From contig JAYVZE010000027.1 of NCBI GenBank assembly GCA_043783625.1, positions 5,529-69,528 of the forward strand: 64,000 nt of DNA, given 5' to 3'. This document shows positions 43,083-51,695 of the stretch, piece after piece. Numbering within the stretch: position 1 is the first letter of the stretch; the number at the start of each line of letters is the position of its first letter. The notes beneath the pieces were generated by a model. The model saw only the letters and a program-made list of their open reading frames with translations. It was not told the origin of the DNA and did not search any database. The position numbers were made by a program, and so were the translations under genes. The stretch comes from JAFDVL01 sp043783625 (lineage in GTDB: Bacteria > Acidobacteriota > Blastocatellia > RBC074).

Positions 43083-44062
43083 AAAAGCCAAAACCCTACG
43101 ATCAGGCTTTCAAATATCTGGCTGAACAAGACCCCACGGCGTTATTGATTCTATTGGGGGCGTTGAAGCCGGAGCAGAAAGTAACCATCGAATTATTACC
43201 AAACGAAGTGACTGTTTCGGCGAAGTTGCCGGATTCGGTCTATCTGGTAAAAACCAAAAATGAGCCGTCAAGAATTGTTCATATTGAAGCGCAGACAGAA
43301 TATGATCCCAAAATGCCCCGGCGGATGACGGATTACGCGCTGCGTTTATGGATCAAATATAACTTAGCGGTGGAAAGTTATTTACTACTTCTCACCCCGC
43401 GCAAAGTCCCGCAGAAAATCCCCGATAAATTTCAATTCGTAGCCGGAAGCCTTGCTGTCCGACTCCATTATCAAGTGATTTCGATCTGGGAAGTCTCAGC
43501 CCGCAAGGCACTGGCTCTCAATAAATTAGACTTGCTACCTTTCATTCCACTAATGAAAGGAGGTCATCTCGCCATTGCTGACATCGCTCGTGCCATTGAA
43601 AATATTGACGATGACCAGCGTCAGCGTGAATTAGATTTACATTTCGTCATCTTGAGCGGCTTGCGTTATACTCAAAACGAATTTCTTGAATTTTTAGGGA
43701 GTGCCAATATGATTCCAATCACTTATGAGTTAGCAAAACAATCTTCGACTTTTAGAGCCATGGTCAAAGACGTGAAACAGGAAGCACGCGGGAAAGGCCG
43801 AGCCGAAGGGCTTGCTGAAGGGCTTGCCGAAGGACGCGCTGAAGCCGTTGCGGGGTTGCTCAGAAAACTGGCGGCGCAGCGATTTCCCGACCTCTCCATC
43901 GGGTCAGAACTCGACCGGATTCGGAATGCTGAGGCGTTAGAGCAACTGTGCTTGCAGGTCAGCACCATGAGAAGCTCAAAGGTTTTATTACAACAAATTT
44001 CACAACTCGTAGAAACCGACAAACAACCTAAGGTAAAGAAAAATGGCGCAAGCAAAAAGTAA
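43079..44062 (+). CDS. Rpn/DUF4351-type putative PD-(D/E)XK nuclease with AEG repeats
   Basis: A 327-residue protein of the Rpn/PDDEXK_2 group often annotated as transposase-like. The N-terminus MKKPKPYDQAFKYLAEQDP and the core DSVYLVKT...IVHIEAQTEYD carry the Asp and Glu-x-Gln of the nuclease motif, followed by RRMTDYALRLWIKY. Near residues 240-260 is a short repeat of AEG units (GRAEGLAEGLAEGRAEA), encoded by near-identical 12-base DNA repeats. It is wedged between the glycoside hydrolase (4-base overlap) and the GMC oxidoreductase (20-base overlap), so it must be translated with them. Confidence 0.83.
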   Translation: MKKPKPYDQAFKYLAEQDPTALLILLGALKPEQKVTIELLPNEVTVSAKLPDSVYLVKTKNEPSRIVHIEAQTEYDPKMPRRMTDYALRLWIKYNLAVESYLLLLTPRKVPQKIPDKFQFVAGSLAVRLHYQVISIWEVSARKALALNKLDLLPFIPLMKGGHLAIADIARAIENIDDDQRQRELDLHFVILSGLRYTQNEFLEFLGSANMIPITYELAKQSSTFRAMVKDVKQEARGKGRAEGLAEGLAEGRAEAVAGLLRKLAAQRFPDLSIGSELDRIRNAEALEQLCLQVSTMRSSKVLLQQISQLVETDKQPKVKKNGASKK

Positions 44063-45749
44063 TGTCTATGACGCAATCGTCGTCGGCTCCGGCGCAACCG
44101 GGGGCTGGGCGGCAAAAGAACTTACCGAACGCGGTCTGCGTGTCATCGTTCTGGAAGCCGGGCGCAAGCTTGATCCAGCCAAAGATTACACGATGCTCAA
44201 GGAGCCGTACGAAGTAAAATATCGCGGTCTCAAAGATCAACAGGAAATTTATAAAGCGCGTCAGCCGATCCAATCCAAATGCTATGCGTGTGGCGAATAC
44301 TCACACCAGTTTTTTGTGGACGACATTGATAATCCCTACACGACTGCAACGGGCAAAGGCTTTGACTGGATTCGCGGGCGACAGGTCGGCGGACGCACTT
44401 TGCAATGGGGACGCCAATGCTATCGTTTTTCAGATTACGATTTTAAAGCTGCGAGCCGTGATGGATTCGGTGAAGACTGGCCGATTAGTTATAACGAGCT
44501 GAAGCCTTATTACGAACACGTAGAAAAATTCATCGGGATCAGCGGCACGACTGAAAACATTGACGTTCTACCCGATTCAGTATACTTGCCGGGAATGGCA
44601 CTGACCTGTTCTGAAAATATGCTCCGGCAAGCCGTCGAGAAAAATTGGCATGATCGCCGCGTCATTATTGGTCGTGTCGCGATTCTGACCAAAGCGCACA
44701 ACGGTCGCGCCGCTTGTCATTATTGCGGTCATTGCGAACGCGGCTGTGATACGCATTCTTATTTCAGCTCGCCCGGTTCAACGTTACCGGCGGCTGCCAA
44801 AACCGGACGCCTGACACTGCGCCCGAATTCAGTCGCGTCACATCTCATCATTGATACGAATACGGGTCAGGCAAAAGGCGTGGCGTTCATTGACCAGAAC
44901 ACGAAAAAAGCGCAGGAAGTTTTTGCCAAAGTTGTCATGTTGTGCGCTTCGACGATTGAATCTACACGGTTGTTATTGAATTCGCACACGCGCCAACATG
45001 CAGAAGGCTACGGCAATTCTTCGGGAACGCTCGGACGTTATTTGATGGATCACACGTATGCCGTTGGGATGGGCGGCACTATTCCGAAAGCGGCGGAATT
45101 CCCGTACCGCAATGATGACGGACGAAACAATGGAATTTACATTCCCAGATTTCGCAACGTCAAAGAAAAATCCAAGGACTTCCTGCGCGGTTATGGCATT
45201 CAGGCAGGAGCGCAAAAAGGCTTAACGCCGACGCATATTCACGAAGCGATGGGCTTTGGCTCAGAGTTAAAACGATTGATCCGCGAGACTCCTGACGCGC
45301 CTCCATTCTGGATGGGAGCCTTTGGCGAAATGCTTCCGCGCGAAACCAATCGCGTCACAATCAACAAAAATAAAAAAGATGCGTGGGGAATTCCGGTCGC
45401 TCACGTTGATTGCCAGCATTCCGAAAATGAAGAAGCCATGGCGAAAGATCAATTGCGGGCAATGGAAGAAATGGTCACATCCGCAGACTGGAAAATTTCA
45501 TACAAGAACGACAAGATGGCGAATCCAGGGCTGTGCATTCACGAAGTCGGCACAGCACGGATGGGCAACGATCCGAAAAAATCTGTTCTCAATAAGCACA
45601 ATCAATTGCACGAAGCAAAAAATGTTTTCGTGACGGATGGCGCAAGCTTCGTCTCACAAGGCTGCCAGAATCCGACGCTGACGATGATGGCACTGACGGC
45701 GCGGGCGTGTGAATATATTGTTGAGGAATCGAAGAAAGGTAATTTGTGA
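44043..45749 (+). CDS. GMC-family FAD-dependent oxidoreductase
   Basis: A 568-residue flavoprotein. The FAD fold is at the N-terminus (DAIVVGSGATGGWAAKELTERG), with GRQVGGRTLQWGRQCYRF and the C-terminal substrate domain containing HEVGTARMGND and NPTLTMMALTARA, where the catalytic His and Asn lie. A Cys cluster HYCGHCERGCD (about residues 227-237) resembles the iron-sulfur-like or zinc site of gluconate dehydrogenase-like members. It begins inside the end of the Rpn-like gene and its stop overlaps the start of the next Uma2 gene (TGATG). Likely oxidises sugars or alcohols. Confidence 0.92.
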   Translation: MAQAKSNVYDAIVVGSGATGGWAAKELTERGLRVIVLEAGRKLDPAKDYTMLKEPYEVKYRGLKDQQEIYKARQPIQSKCYACGEYSHQFFVDDIDNPYTTATGKGFDWIRGRQVGGRTLQWGRQCYRFSDYDFKAASRDGFGEDWPISYNELKPYYEHVEKFIGISGTTENIDVLPDSVYLPGMALTCSENMLRQAVEKNWHDRRVIIGRVAILTKAHNGRAACHYCGHCERGCDTHSYFSSPGSTLPAAAKTGRLTLRPNSVASHLIIDTNTGQAKGVAFIDQNTKKAQEVFAKVVMLCASTIESTRLLLNSHTRQHAEGYGNSSGTLGRYLMDHTYAVGMGGTIPKAAEFPYRNDDGRNNGIYIPRFRNVKEKSKDFLRGYGIQAGAQKGLTPTHIHEAMGFGSELKRLIRETPDAPPFWMGAFGEMLPRETNRVTINKNKKDAWGIPVAHVDCQHSENEEAMAKDQLRAMEEMVTSADWKISYKNDKMANPGLCIHEVGTARMGNDPKKSVLNKHNQLHEAKNVFVTDGASFVSQGCQNPTLTMMALTARACEYIVEESKKGNL

Positions 45750-46423
45750 TGAGCGTTAGAACTGCGAAACACTTAATTAATGTGAGCCATTTGGAATTCA
45801 TGGCGGAAATGCCACCTGGTTCACGTCTTCAATTACCAAATGTTTCCTGGACTGATTACGAATATTTACTTGGAGAAATAAACGACAGCAGTTGTGTCCG
45901 AATCAGTTACGATAAAGGAGGCTTGGAACTTATGACGCTGTCCCCAAAGCACGAAATTATCAAAGTACTCTTCACCCATATTTTATCCGTATTAACTGAA
46001 GAGCTTGAGATGGCATTGATTAGCCTTGGCTCAACGACTTTTAAATTACCAACCGAAGCACGCGGAACTGAACCAGATGATTGTTTTTACATTCGACGTG
46101 CTGAATTGATTGAAGAAAAAGAAACCATTGACCTAGCCCTTGATCCGGGGCCGGATTTAGTATTGGAAGTTGATCTCTCTCATCCTTCGCTTGATAAATT
46201 CCCCATTTATGCCAGCTTGGATGTGACGGAAATCTGGCGTTATGACGGAGAATCCATCCATTTTTATTTATTGACAAACGGAGCCTATGACGAAATTCCT
46301 TCGAGTGATTTATTTCCATTTTTGACGCCGAAGACTTTGAGTGAATTCTTACTCCCGGGAAAATTGCGCGATATAAATAAATTGAAAAAAGCTTTTCGCC
46401 AGTGGGTAAACGCAAACAAGTAA
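45749..46423 (+). CDS. Uma2-family putative restriction endonuclease (DUF820)
   Basis: A 224-residue Uma2 protein, a distant relative of the copy at 30946. The pattern is VRISYDKGGLELMTLSPKHE, GTEPDDCFYIRRAE, then PGPDLVLEVDLSHPS with the active-site acidic residues, and YASLDVTEIWRYDG. Its ATG overlaps the GMC stop and its stop TAA overlaps the next ATG (TAATG), so it lies in the middle of a run of coupled genes. The context suggests insertion into an operon while keeping translation of neighbours. Confidence 0.9.
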   Translation: MSVRTAKHLINVSHLEFMAEMPPGSRLQLPNVSWTDYEYLLGEINDSSCVRISYDKGGLELMTLSPKHEIIKVLFTHILSVLTEELEMALISLGSTTFKLPTEARGTEPDDCFYIRRAELIEEKETIDLALDPGPDLVLEVDLSHPSLDKFPIYASLDVTEIWRYDGESIHFYLLTNGAYDEIPSSDLFPFLTPKTLSEFLLPGKLRDINKLKKAFRQWVNANK

Positions 46424-47331
46424 TGGAGAAAAATCATACAAATCAAGACTACAAAAAAGGAGTCCAGCGCGTCCTCCTCATCACACTTGTCCTGAATATC
46501 ATTGTCGTCATCGGCAAATTCATTGCCGGATTCCTGTCCGGTTCGCTCAGCGTCATCAGCGATGCCGTACATTCATCCGTAGATTCTCTCAATAACATTG
46601 TCGGCTTAGTCGTCATGAAATATGCCACGGCCGAACCTGACGAAGAACATCCGTACGGTCACGCGAAATTTGAAACGCTCGCGGCGTTTGCGATTGCGGG
46701 ATTTCTTTTTGTCACTTGTTATCAAATCTCTATCAGTGCTATTTCGCGGATCATTACTCCTTCGACGACTCCACCTGAAATCAGTTACCTGACGATTGGA
46801 GTGATGGTCACGACCATCATCGTCAATATTTTCGTCACAGTGTATGAGCACCGCGAAGGCAAGCGGTTGAAGAGTGAATTTTTAATCGCCGACGCCGGGC
46901 ACACCAAAAGCGATGTACTGGTCAGTTGTTCAGTCCTCACCGGATTAGGAGTCGTCAAGCTCGGTTATGTTTGGATTGATCCATTCATCGCACTTGGTGT
47001 AGCGTTTGTCATTGCGTGGAACGGATACAAAATTTTCAAGGCGACGGTTCCGGTGCTGGTTGACGCTGCGCCTGTGCCTTCGGTAAAAATTGCAGAGATC
47101 GTCAACAATACGCCGGGAGTTCATTCTGCTCACGACATTCGTTCACGCACGTTAGGCAATGGAATGTTTATCGAAATGCATTTGCACGTCGAACCAAACA
47201 TCGAAGGCGATCACATTAAGACTCACGATTTAACCGAAGAAGTGGAACGCCGATTAGAAAAAGAATTCGGACATGTCGTCGCTACCATTCACGTTGAACC
47301 ATTAGCAAGGCACGAAAAAAGCTGGCAGTGA
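46423..47331 (+). CDS. Cation diffusion facilitator transporter
   Basis: A 302-residue CDF-family exporter for divalent metals such as Zn, Fe, Co or Mn. Six transmembrane helices are visible. The metal site motifs are HSSVD (in VISDAVHSSVDSLNNIVG) and HTKSD (in DAGHTKSDVLVS), i.e. the HxxxD pair of the transport site. A C-terminal cytoplasmic ferredoxin-like domain (about 215-302) ends in HVVATIHVEPLARH. The ATG overlaps the Uma2 stop; an upstream GTG would overlap that gene by 21 bases. Confidence 0.93.
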   Translation: MEKNHTNQDYKKGVQRVLLITLVLNIIVVIGKFIAGFLSGSLSVISDAVHSSVDSLNNIVGLVVMKYATAEPDEEHPYGHAKFETLAAFAIAGFLFVTCYQISISAISRIITPSTTPPEISYLTIGVMVTTIIVNIFVTVYEHREGKRLKSEFLIADAGHTKSDVLVSCSVLTGLGVVKLGYVWIDPFIALGVAFVIAWNGYKIFKATVPVLVDAAPVPSVKIAEIVNNTPGVHSAHDIRSRTLGNGMFIEMHLHVEPNIEGDHIKTHDLTEEVERRLEKEFGHVVATIHVEPLARHEKSWQ

Positions 47332-47337
47332 TAGACT

Positions 47338-47490
47338 GGGAGCGCAAGCATCCTGCTTGCACCGCGAGCGCGTAAAACGCCGCTCGCGTGACGTGGCAAG
47401 AAGTAAATGTATTCGACAACTAATTTCCTGCGCCAAGTTCGTTTGCTTCGCTGCGCTGGCAAACGGGGCAAGCAGGATGCTTGCGCTCCC
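47338..47490. repeat. Palindromic doublet, 153 bp (GCAAGCA class)
   Basis: Arms 47338-47360 and 47468-47490 are perfect 23-base reverse complements, each with an internal hairpin (GCAAGCATCCTGCTTGC). A GCGAGCG/CGCTCGC hairpin lies at the left inside the 107-base spacer. It begins 6 bases after the transporter stop and ends 19 bases before the LarA-like start, whose ribosome site is not evident. Confidence 0.85.
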
Positions 47491-47509
47491 GGTGTTCACA
47501 CGAAAAATT

Positions 47510-48733
47510 ATGACCTATCAATTCACTAAAATCCGCCAACAATTCGCCCGTGAATCTATCGCCGATATTGAACAAACCGTTCATCAACAGGTCACTTCAA
47601 AACTCAAAATAAAGTCCGGTGCAAGCATCGCCATTACCGTTGGCAGTCGTGGCATCAACAACATCGCCCGCATCGCCAAAGCTACCGTTGAAGCCGTCAG
47701 AGCTGGCGGCGGCAATCCGTTCATCATTCCCGCGATGGGCAGTCATGGTGGAGCTACGGCGGAAGGTCAGCTTGAAATTTTGGCATCATACGACGTGACT
47801 GAAGCCGCGATGGGATGCGAAATTCGGTCTTCGATGGAAGTCGTCAAACTCGACAGTGATTTAGAAATGTCCGTCTTTATGGACAAGCATGCTTACGAAT
47901 CTGATGGTGTAATTTTGCTTAATCGCATTAAGCCACACACCGCTTTTCACGGCGAATTTGAAAGCGGGTTAGTCAAAATGAGTGTCATCGGTCTTGGCAA
48001 AGAACGGCTCGCTTCGGAAATTCATACCTATGGAATTTATGGGTTGAAAACTTTATTACCGCAAGCCGGAAGACTGGTCATTGGGAGTAGAAAAATTATT
48101 CTCGGTGTTGGAATTGTCGAAAATGCCTACGATGAAACTGCCATCATTGAAGCACTCTTGCCGCAGGAAATCCTGACGCGAGAACCGGAATTATTAGCGA
48201 TGGCAAAGAATTTAATGCCGAGTTTTCCGCTCAATGAAATTGATGTTTTGATAATTGACCAGATCGGTAAAAATATCAGTGGTTCAGGAATGGATCCAAA
48301 TGTCGTCGGCAGAATGCGCATCAATGGAGAGCCGGAACCTGATTTTCCAAAAGTCAAAGTCATCGTCATTACCGACCTTACCGAACCTTCGCATGGCAAC
48401 GCCTGCGGTATCGGATTGGCGGACGTTACGACGCGCCGCTTACTGAATAAAGTGGATTGGGATGCGACCTACATGAACGCCGTCACCAGCGGATTTTATG
48501 AACATTCAATGCTACCCGTCGTCGCTGAAACGGATCGTCAGGCCTTTGAATGGGGCATCCGCGCCAGCCACGATCCACACAAGGCTAAGAGAATTGTCCG
48601 TATCAAAGACACCCTGCATGTCAGTGAAATGTATGTCTCCGAAGCAGCACTGGAAGAAGTGAAAGACCGCGTAGAAATTATTCGTGAGGCCGGGGATTTA
48701 TTTGATGAACTGGGTTCGCTGATTGAATTCTAA
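47510..48733 (+). CDS. LarA-like (lactate racemase domain, DUF2088) protein
   Basis: A 407-residue protein related to the nickel-pincer enzyme LarA. The N-terminal domain has IAITVGSRGINN and FIIPAMGSHGGATAEGQLEIL. The His-rich stretch RIKPHTAFHGEFESGLVKM matches the LarA region that holds the cofactor-binding His and Lys. The C-terminal half (ISGSGMDPNVVGRMRING) departs from true LarA, as in the larger DUF2088 group. No larB, larC or larE genes adjoin it. An in-frame longer reading would run through the palindrome and is not believable. Confidence 0.85.
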   Translation: MTYQFTKIRQQFARESIADIEQTVHQQVTSKLKIKSGASIAITVGSRGINNIARIAKATVEAVRAGGGNPFIIPAMGSHGGATAEGQLEILASYDVTEAAMGCEIRSSMEVVKLDSDLEMSVFMDKHAYESDGVILLNRIKPHTAFHGEFESGLVKMSVIGLGKERLASEIHTYGIYGLKTLLPQAGRLVIGSRKIILGVGIVENAYDETAIIEALLPQEILTREPELLAMAKNLMPSFPLNEIDVLIIDQIGKNISGSGMDPNVVGRMRINGEPEPDFPKVKVIVITDLTEPSHGNACGIGLADVTTRRLLNKVDWDATYMNAVTSGFYEHSMLPVVAETDRQAFEWGIRASHDPHKAKRIVRIKDTLHVSEMYVSEAALEEVKDRVEIIREAGDLFDELGSLIEF

Positions 48734-48735
48734 TT

Positions 48736-48862
48736 GTGGCGTAAACTTTTAGTTTGCGCTCCTTGCATCGCTGAATACTCAAAAAGGAAACAGATCGCTG
48801 TACCGCCTGTTTTTTCGCAAAATATCTCTTGTCAGTCGGCACAAACTAAAAGTTTATGCCAC
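48736..48862. repeat. Palindromic doublet, 127 bp (GTAAACT class) carrying a stop codon
   Basis: Arms 48736-48759 and 48839-48862 are reverse complements at 22 of 24 bases, with a 79-base spacer. The right arm supplies the end of the double-hotdog gene on the minus strand, including its stop (48854-48856). The left arm begins 2 bases after the LarA-like stop. Same layout and size as the elements at 32875 and 51569. Confidence 0.88.
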
Positions 48863-49693
48863 GGCTGGGGTTGCCAGCTTCACAATCGCTGAATGCCTGA
48901 TCTGCGCAATTGGTCTTCCCTCTTCCCCGAAAATCCCCAAATCCAAAACGACAATTTCATGTCCGCGCCGCTCGTACGATTCAATGACCTTGCCACGCAT
49001 TGAAAGCCTCTCACTATTTTGTGGAATTGAGTAATGCTGAACGCTACTCGCCGTATGAATCCACGGGCCGAGCTTCACATTTGCCATCACAATTTCGTTC
49101 GCCTGCGCGAGATAAAAAGCCGGATGACAAACGGCTTGCGTTCCAAAAAATAAAGGTAAGGTAGTACAAATATCCGTCAGAAATTTCGTTTCAATTTCTG
49201 CCAGATTTAATTCCCAATCCAGCGATCCAAGAATTTTCCCGTCCGGCAAATTTGCCATACTGGCGGCTGGGCGTTTGTCTGGCAAAGGCAAAACTTGATG
49301 CGGATAATTTTCAGGATTTAGTTCTGGCAGGCTGGACGGCAAAGACGCTTCGCCCACCGCGCATAAGGTTCCAGCAGCATCGAACAATTCCAACCCGATG
49401 CACAGTGGCGCAACGCACGTCACCTTCCCTTGCACCGTCGCTTCTTCACCGTGATAAATCGGCTTCAAAAACTTCGCAGTCATCGCGCCTTGCCGCAACC
49501 ATTCAATCCCCAGTGTCGCAACGACAGAATGCGTCAGGTAAGCATAAATGCCAACGCCAGGAACCAGACCGCCTCTGAATCCAAATTGCGCTGCGACTTC
49601 ATCGCTATGAATTTTATTGTCGTGATCTTCGGCGTAATTATTGCCAATAACTTTATAAGAAGGGAGTTCCTGGTCAGGTAAGAATTTATTCAT
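48854..49693 (-). CDS. MaoC-like double-hotdog protein
   Basis: A 279-residue protein with two hotdog folds. The first includes NNYAEDHDNKIHSDEVAAQFGFRGGLVPG, which resembles the hydratase motif D-x4-H of MaoC enzymes and the conserved G-G-L-V-P-G turn. The second begins at about residue 155 (ILGSLDWELNLAEIE). Possible activity is hydration of enoyl-CoA or a thioesterase role; no fatty-acid genes adjoin it. The last codons (AVA and the stop) come from the palindrome at 48839-48862, so the native C-terminus may have been replaced. Confidence 0.8.
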   Translation of the reverse strand: MNKFLPDQELPSYKVIGNNYAEDHDNKIHSDEVAAQFGFRGGLVPGVGIYAYLTHSVVATLGIEWLRQGAMTAKFLKPIYHGEEATVQGKVTCVAPLCIGLELFDAAGTLCAVGEASLPSSLPELNPENYPHQVLPLPDKRPAASMANLPDGKILGSLDWELNLAEIETKFLTDICTTLPLFFGTQAVCHPAFYLAQANEIVMANVKLGPWIHTASSVQHYSIPQNSERLSMRGKVIESYERRGHEIVVLDLGIFGEEGRPIAQIRHSAIVKLATPAVA

Positions 49694-49788
49694 GTCGAGC
49701 CTTGATTGGTGCGGATGTTTTTGTGTAGTAAACTGCGCAACGAAGTATTTCCACCTAAAATTTTACCATCACTTTCTAAGGAGAAAAA

Positions 49789-50277
49789 ATGCCTTCAATG
49801 CACCTGTCAACGATCCTGATTTTTATGTTTGTCGTCCTCTTCAGCACTACGATTGCACAAGATGCGCCGCCTTCCTACGGCCCGGCAATTACGCTTGAAC
49901 AGGCGAAAAAAGTAGCTGAAGCCGCTGAAGCCGAAGCCCGCAAAAATAAATGGAATGTCTACATCGTCGTGGTAGATTCCAGCACCAATCTGGTATTGAT
50001 GCAACGCATGGACGATGCCCAGCTCGGCAGCCTGAATGTCGCGCAGAAAAAAGCGTTCACTGCCGCCGCTTTTAAGCGTTCGACAAAAGTTTTTGAAGAC
50101 GGAATCATTAAAGGTGGCATCGGAATGCGCATCCTCGGCAACGATCAGGCAATGCCTATTGAAGGCGGTCTGCCTATTTTCGTCAACGGAAAAATCGTCG
50201 GCGCCATCGGCGTTTCCGGCGTCACCAGCGAACAGGACGGCATTGTCGCCAAAGCCGGAGCTGAGGCACTGAAATAA
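49789..50277 (+). CDS. Exported GlcG/HbpS-family haem-binding protein
   Basis: A 162-residue protein with signal peptide (about 1-23, ending TIAQ) and a complete GlcG/HbpS (DUF336) domain: ITLEQAKKVAEAAEAEARKN, VYIVVVDSSTNLVLMQRMDD, AQKKAFTAAAFKRST, GGLPIFVNGKIVGAIGVSG. Family members bind haem or act with oxidases. AAGGAG lies 5 bases before the ATG. It is followed 15 bases later by the enolase-superfamily gene and probably shares its transcript. Confidence 0.92.
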   Translation: MPSMHLSTILIFMFVVLFSTTIAQDAPPSYGPAITLEQAKKVAEAAEAEARKNKWNVYIVVVDSSTNLVLMQRMDDAQLGSLNVAQKKAFTAAAFKRSTKVFEDGIIKGGIGMRILGNDQAMPIEGGLPIFVNGKIVGAIGVSGVTSEQDGIVAKAGAEALK

Positions 50278-50292
50278 TTAGGACGAAAAATC

Positions 50293-51531
50293 ATGCCTAT
50301 CAAACGACGCGAATTCCTCAAAACAAGCGCGGTAGCGGTTGCGTTAACAACAAGCGCAGTCGCCACCGCTAACGACCTCGGCGCAAAACTGGCACAAGCC
50401 ATGAACGCACCTGTATTGAAAACAGAACTCTTCAAATCACCGATCAAAATTGCTTCGATAGATTTGCTGAAAAATGGCAAAAATTTCATCGTTCGCGTCC
50501 GCTCGACCGATGGCGCAGAAGGCATCGGCAGCGCACAGGATTCTGTCATGGCGACGACCTATCCGATTTTTCTCAAGCGCGTCGCTCCGTTTTTTATCGG
50601 CAAAGATGCACGCGAATTAGAATCGTTAATTCACGAAGTTTACCTGCGCGATTCAAATTATAAATGGCAGGGCTTAGCGTTTTGGGTGTGTGTTTCCAGC
50701 CTCGAAGTTGCCATCCTTGACCTGCTCGGCAAAGTCGCCAACAAACCGCTCGGTGAATTATTCGGCAATCTTATTCGACACGAAATTCCTGTCTATCGCG
50801 CCAGCGGCAATCGCGGCAATACGCCCGAACAAGAGATTGCCTTCCTGCAAAAAATCGTCGGAGAAACCGGAGCCAAAGCCATCAAATTTCGGCTCGGCGC
50901 ACGAATGAATTTTAACGCTGCCTCAACGAAACGCGACCACGCGATGATTCCGCTGACCCGCAAAACTTTCGGTGATAAGATGGCGATTTATGCGGATGGC
51001 AACGGTTCGTATGATGTGCCGATGGCGATTAAAATTGGGCGGATGATGGAAGAATACAAGCTCGTATTTTTTGAAGAACCAGTGCCGTTTGATTATTACG
51101 ACGAAACGAAACAGATTGCCGATACACTGAAAATCCCGATTGCGCTGGGCGAACAGGAAAGCAGCCTGCGCAGCTTTCGCCGCATCATCGAACACGACGT
51201 CGCCCAGGTGATCCAGCCTGATTTGCTTTATTTCGGTGGCTTGACACGTTCTATCAAAGTAGCGCGGATGGCGGCGCTTGCCGGCAAAGATTGCACACCG
51301 CACATGTCCGGCGGCGGATTAGGGTACTTGTACATCGCACATTTCGCTTCGTGCGTCCCGAATTGCGGAGCGCATCAGGAATACAAAGGCGAAGAAGATA
51401 CATTGCCCGTGAGTTCAGAAACCTCGTCGCTCAAGAGCCAAAACGGATTACTAAAAGTGCCAACCGGGCCGGGACTCGGAGTGACGATTGATCCTGAATT
51501 TATCAAGAAAGCCCAAGTCGTGACTGCATAA
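50293..51531 (+). CDS. Tat-exported enolase-superfamily (mandelate racemase/MLE) protein
   Basis: A 412-residue enzyme with a twin-arginine signal (KRREFLKTSAVAVAL). The barrel shows the expected residues: Lys198 in AIKFRLG, metal ligands Asp235 (IYADGNGSYD), Glu261 or Glu262 (FFEEPVP) and Glu287 (ALGEQES), and a late His in TPHMSGGGLG. The superfamily removes a proton next to a carboxylate; likely a sugar-acid dehydratase or racemase, substrate unknown. The pairing of a Tat signal with an enolase fold resembles the Tat-exported Gfo/Idh enzyme at 38910. Confidence 0.9.
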   Translation: MPIKRREFLKTSAVAVALTTSAVATANDLGAKLAQAMNAPVLKTELFKSPIKIASIDLLKNGKNFIVRVRSTDGAEGIGSAQDSVMATTYPIFLKRVAPFFIGKDARELESLIHEVYLRDSNYKWQGLAFWVCVSSLEVAILDLLGKVANKPLGELFGNLIRHEIPVYRASGNRGNTPEQEIAFLQKIVGETGAKAIKFRLGARMNFNAASTKRDHAMIPLTRKTFGDKMAIYADGNGSYDVPMAIKIGRMMEEYKLVFFEEPVPFDYYDETKQIADTLKIPIALGEQESSLRSFRRIIEHDVAQVIQPDLLYFGGLTRSIKVARMAALAGKDCTPHMSGGGLGYLYIAHFASCVPNCGAHQEYKGEEDTLPVSSETSSLKSQNGLLKVPTGPGLGVTIDPEFIKKAQVVTA

Positions 51532-51533
51532 CA

Positions 51534-51562
51534 GATAGCGCGAACTGTTAGTTCGCGCTATC
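51534..51562. repeat. Perfect hairpin after the enolase-superfamily stop
   Basis: Stem GATAGCGCGAACT / AGTTCGCGCTATC (13 bp) with a 3-base loop, 2 bases after the gene's stop. It is a single palindromic unit of the GCGAACT type and may terminate the transcript. Confidence 0.85.
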
Positions 51563-51568
51563 TCTGAA

Positions 51569-51695
51569 GTAACGTAAACTGTTAGTTTGCGTCGCGTCGT
51601 GAACAACTTAATGTGCTAAAACCAAATCGCGTTATTCGCAAGTTTCCAACAAATTACTCGCTGTAAAAAAACGCAAACTGGAAAGTTTGCGCTAC
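51569..51695. repeat. Palindromic doublet, 127 bp (GCAAACT class) carrying a stop codon
   Basis: Arms 51569-51592 and 51672-51695, each an AAACT...AGTTT hairpin, face each other across a 79-base spacer. The right arm contains the TAG stop of the PEP-CTERM gene (51692-51694) and is nearly identical to the right arm at 32980-33003, although the surrounding genes are unrelated. Confidence 0.85.

Noticed and set aside
47357..47509. N-terminal extension of the LarA-like protein by 51 residues
   Set aside because: The extension is translated palindrome sequence and has no homology to the family; the ATG at 47510 matches the family start.
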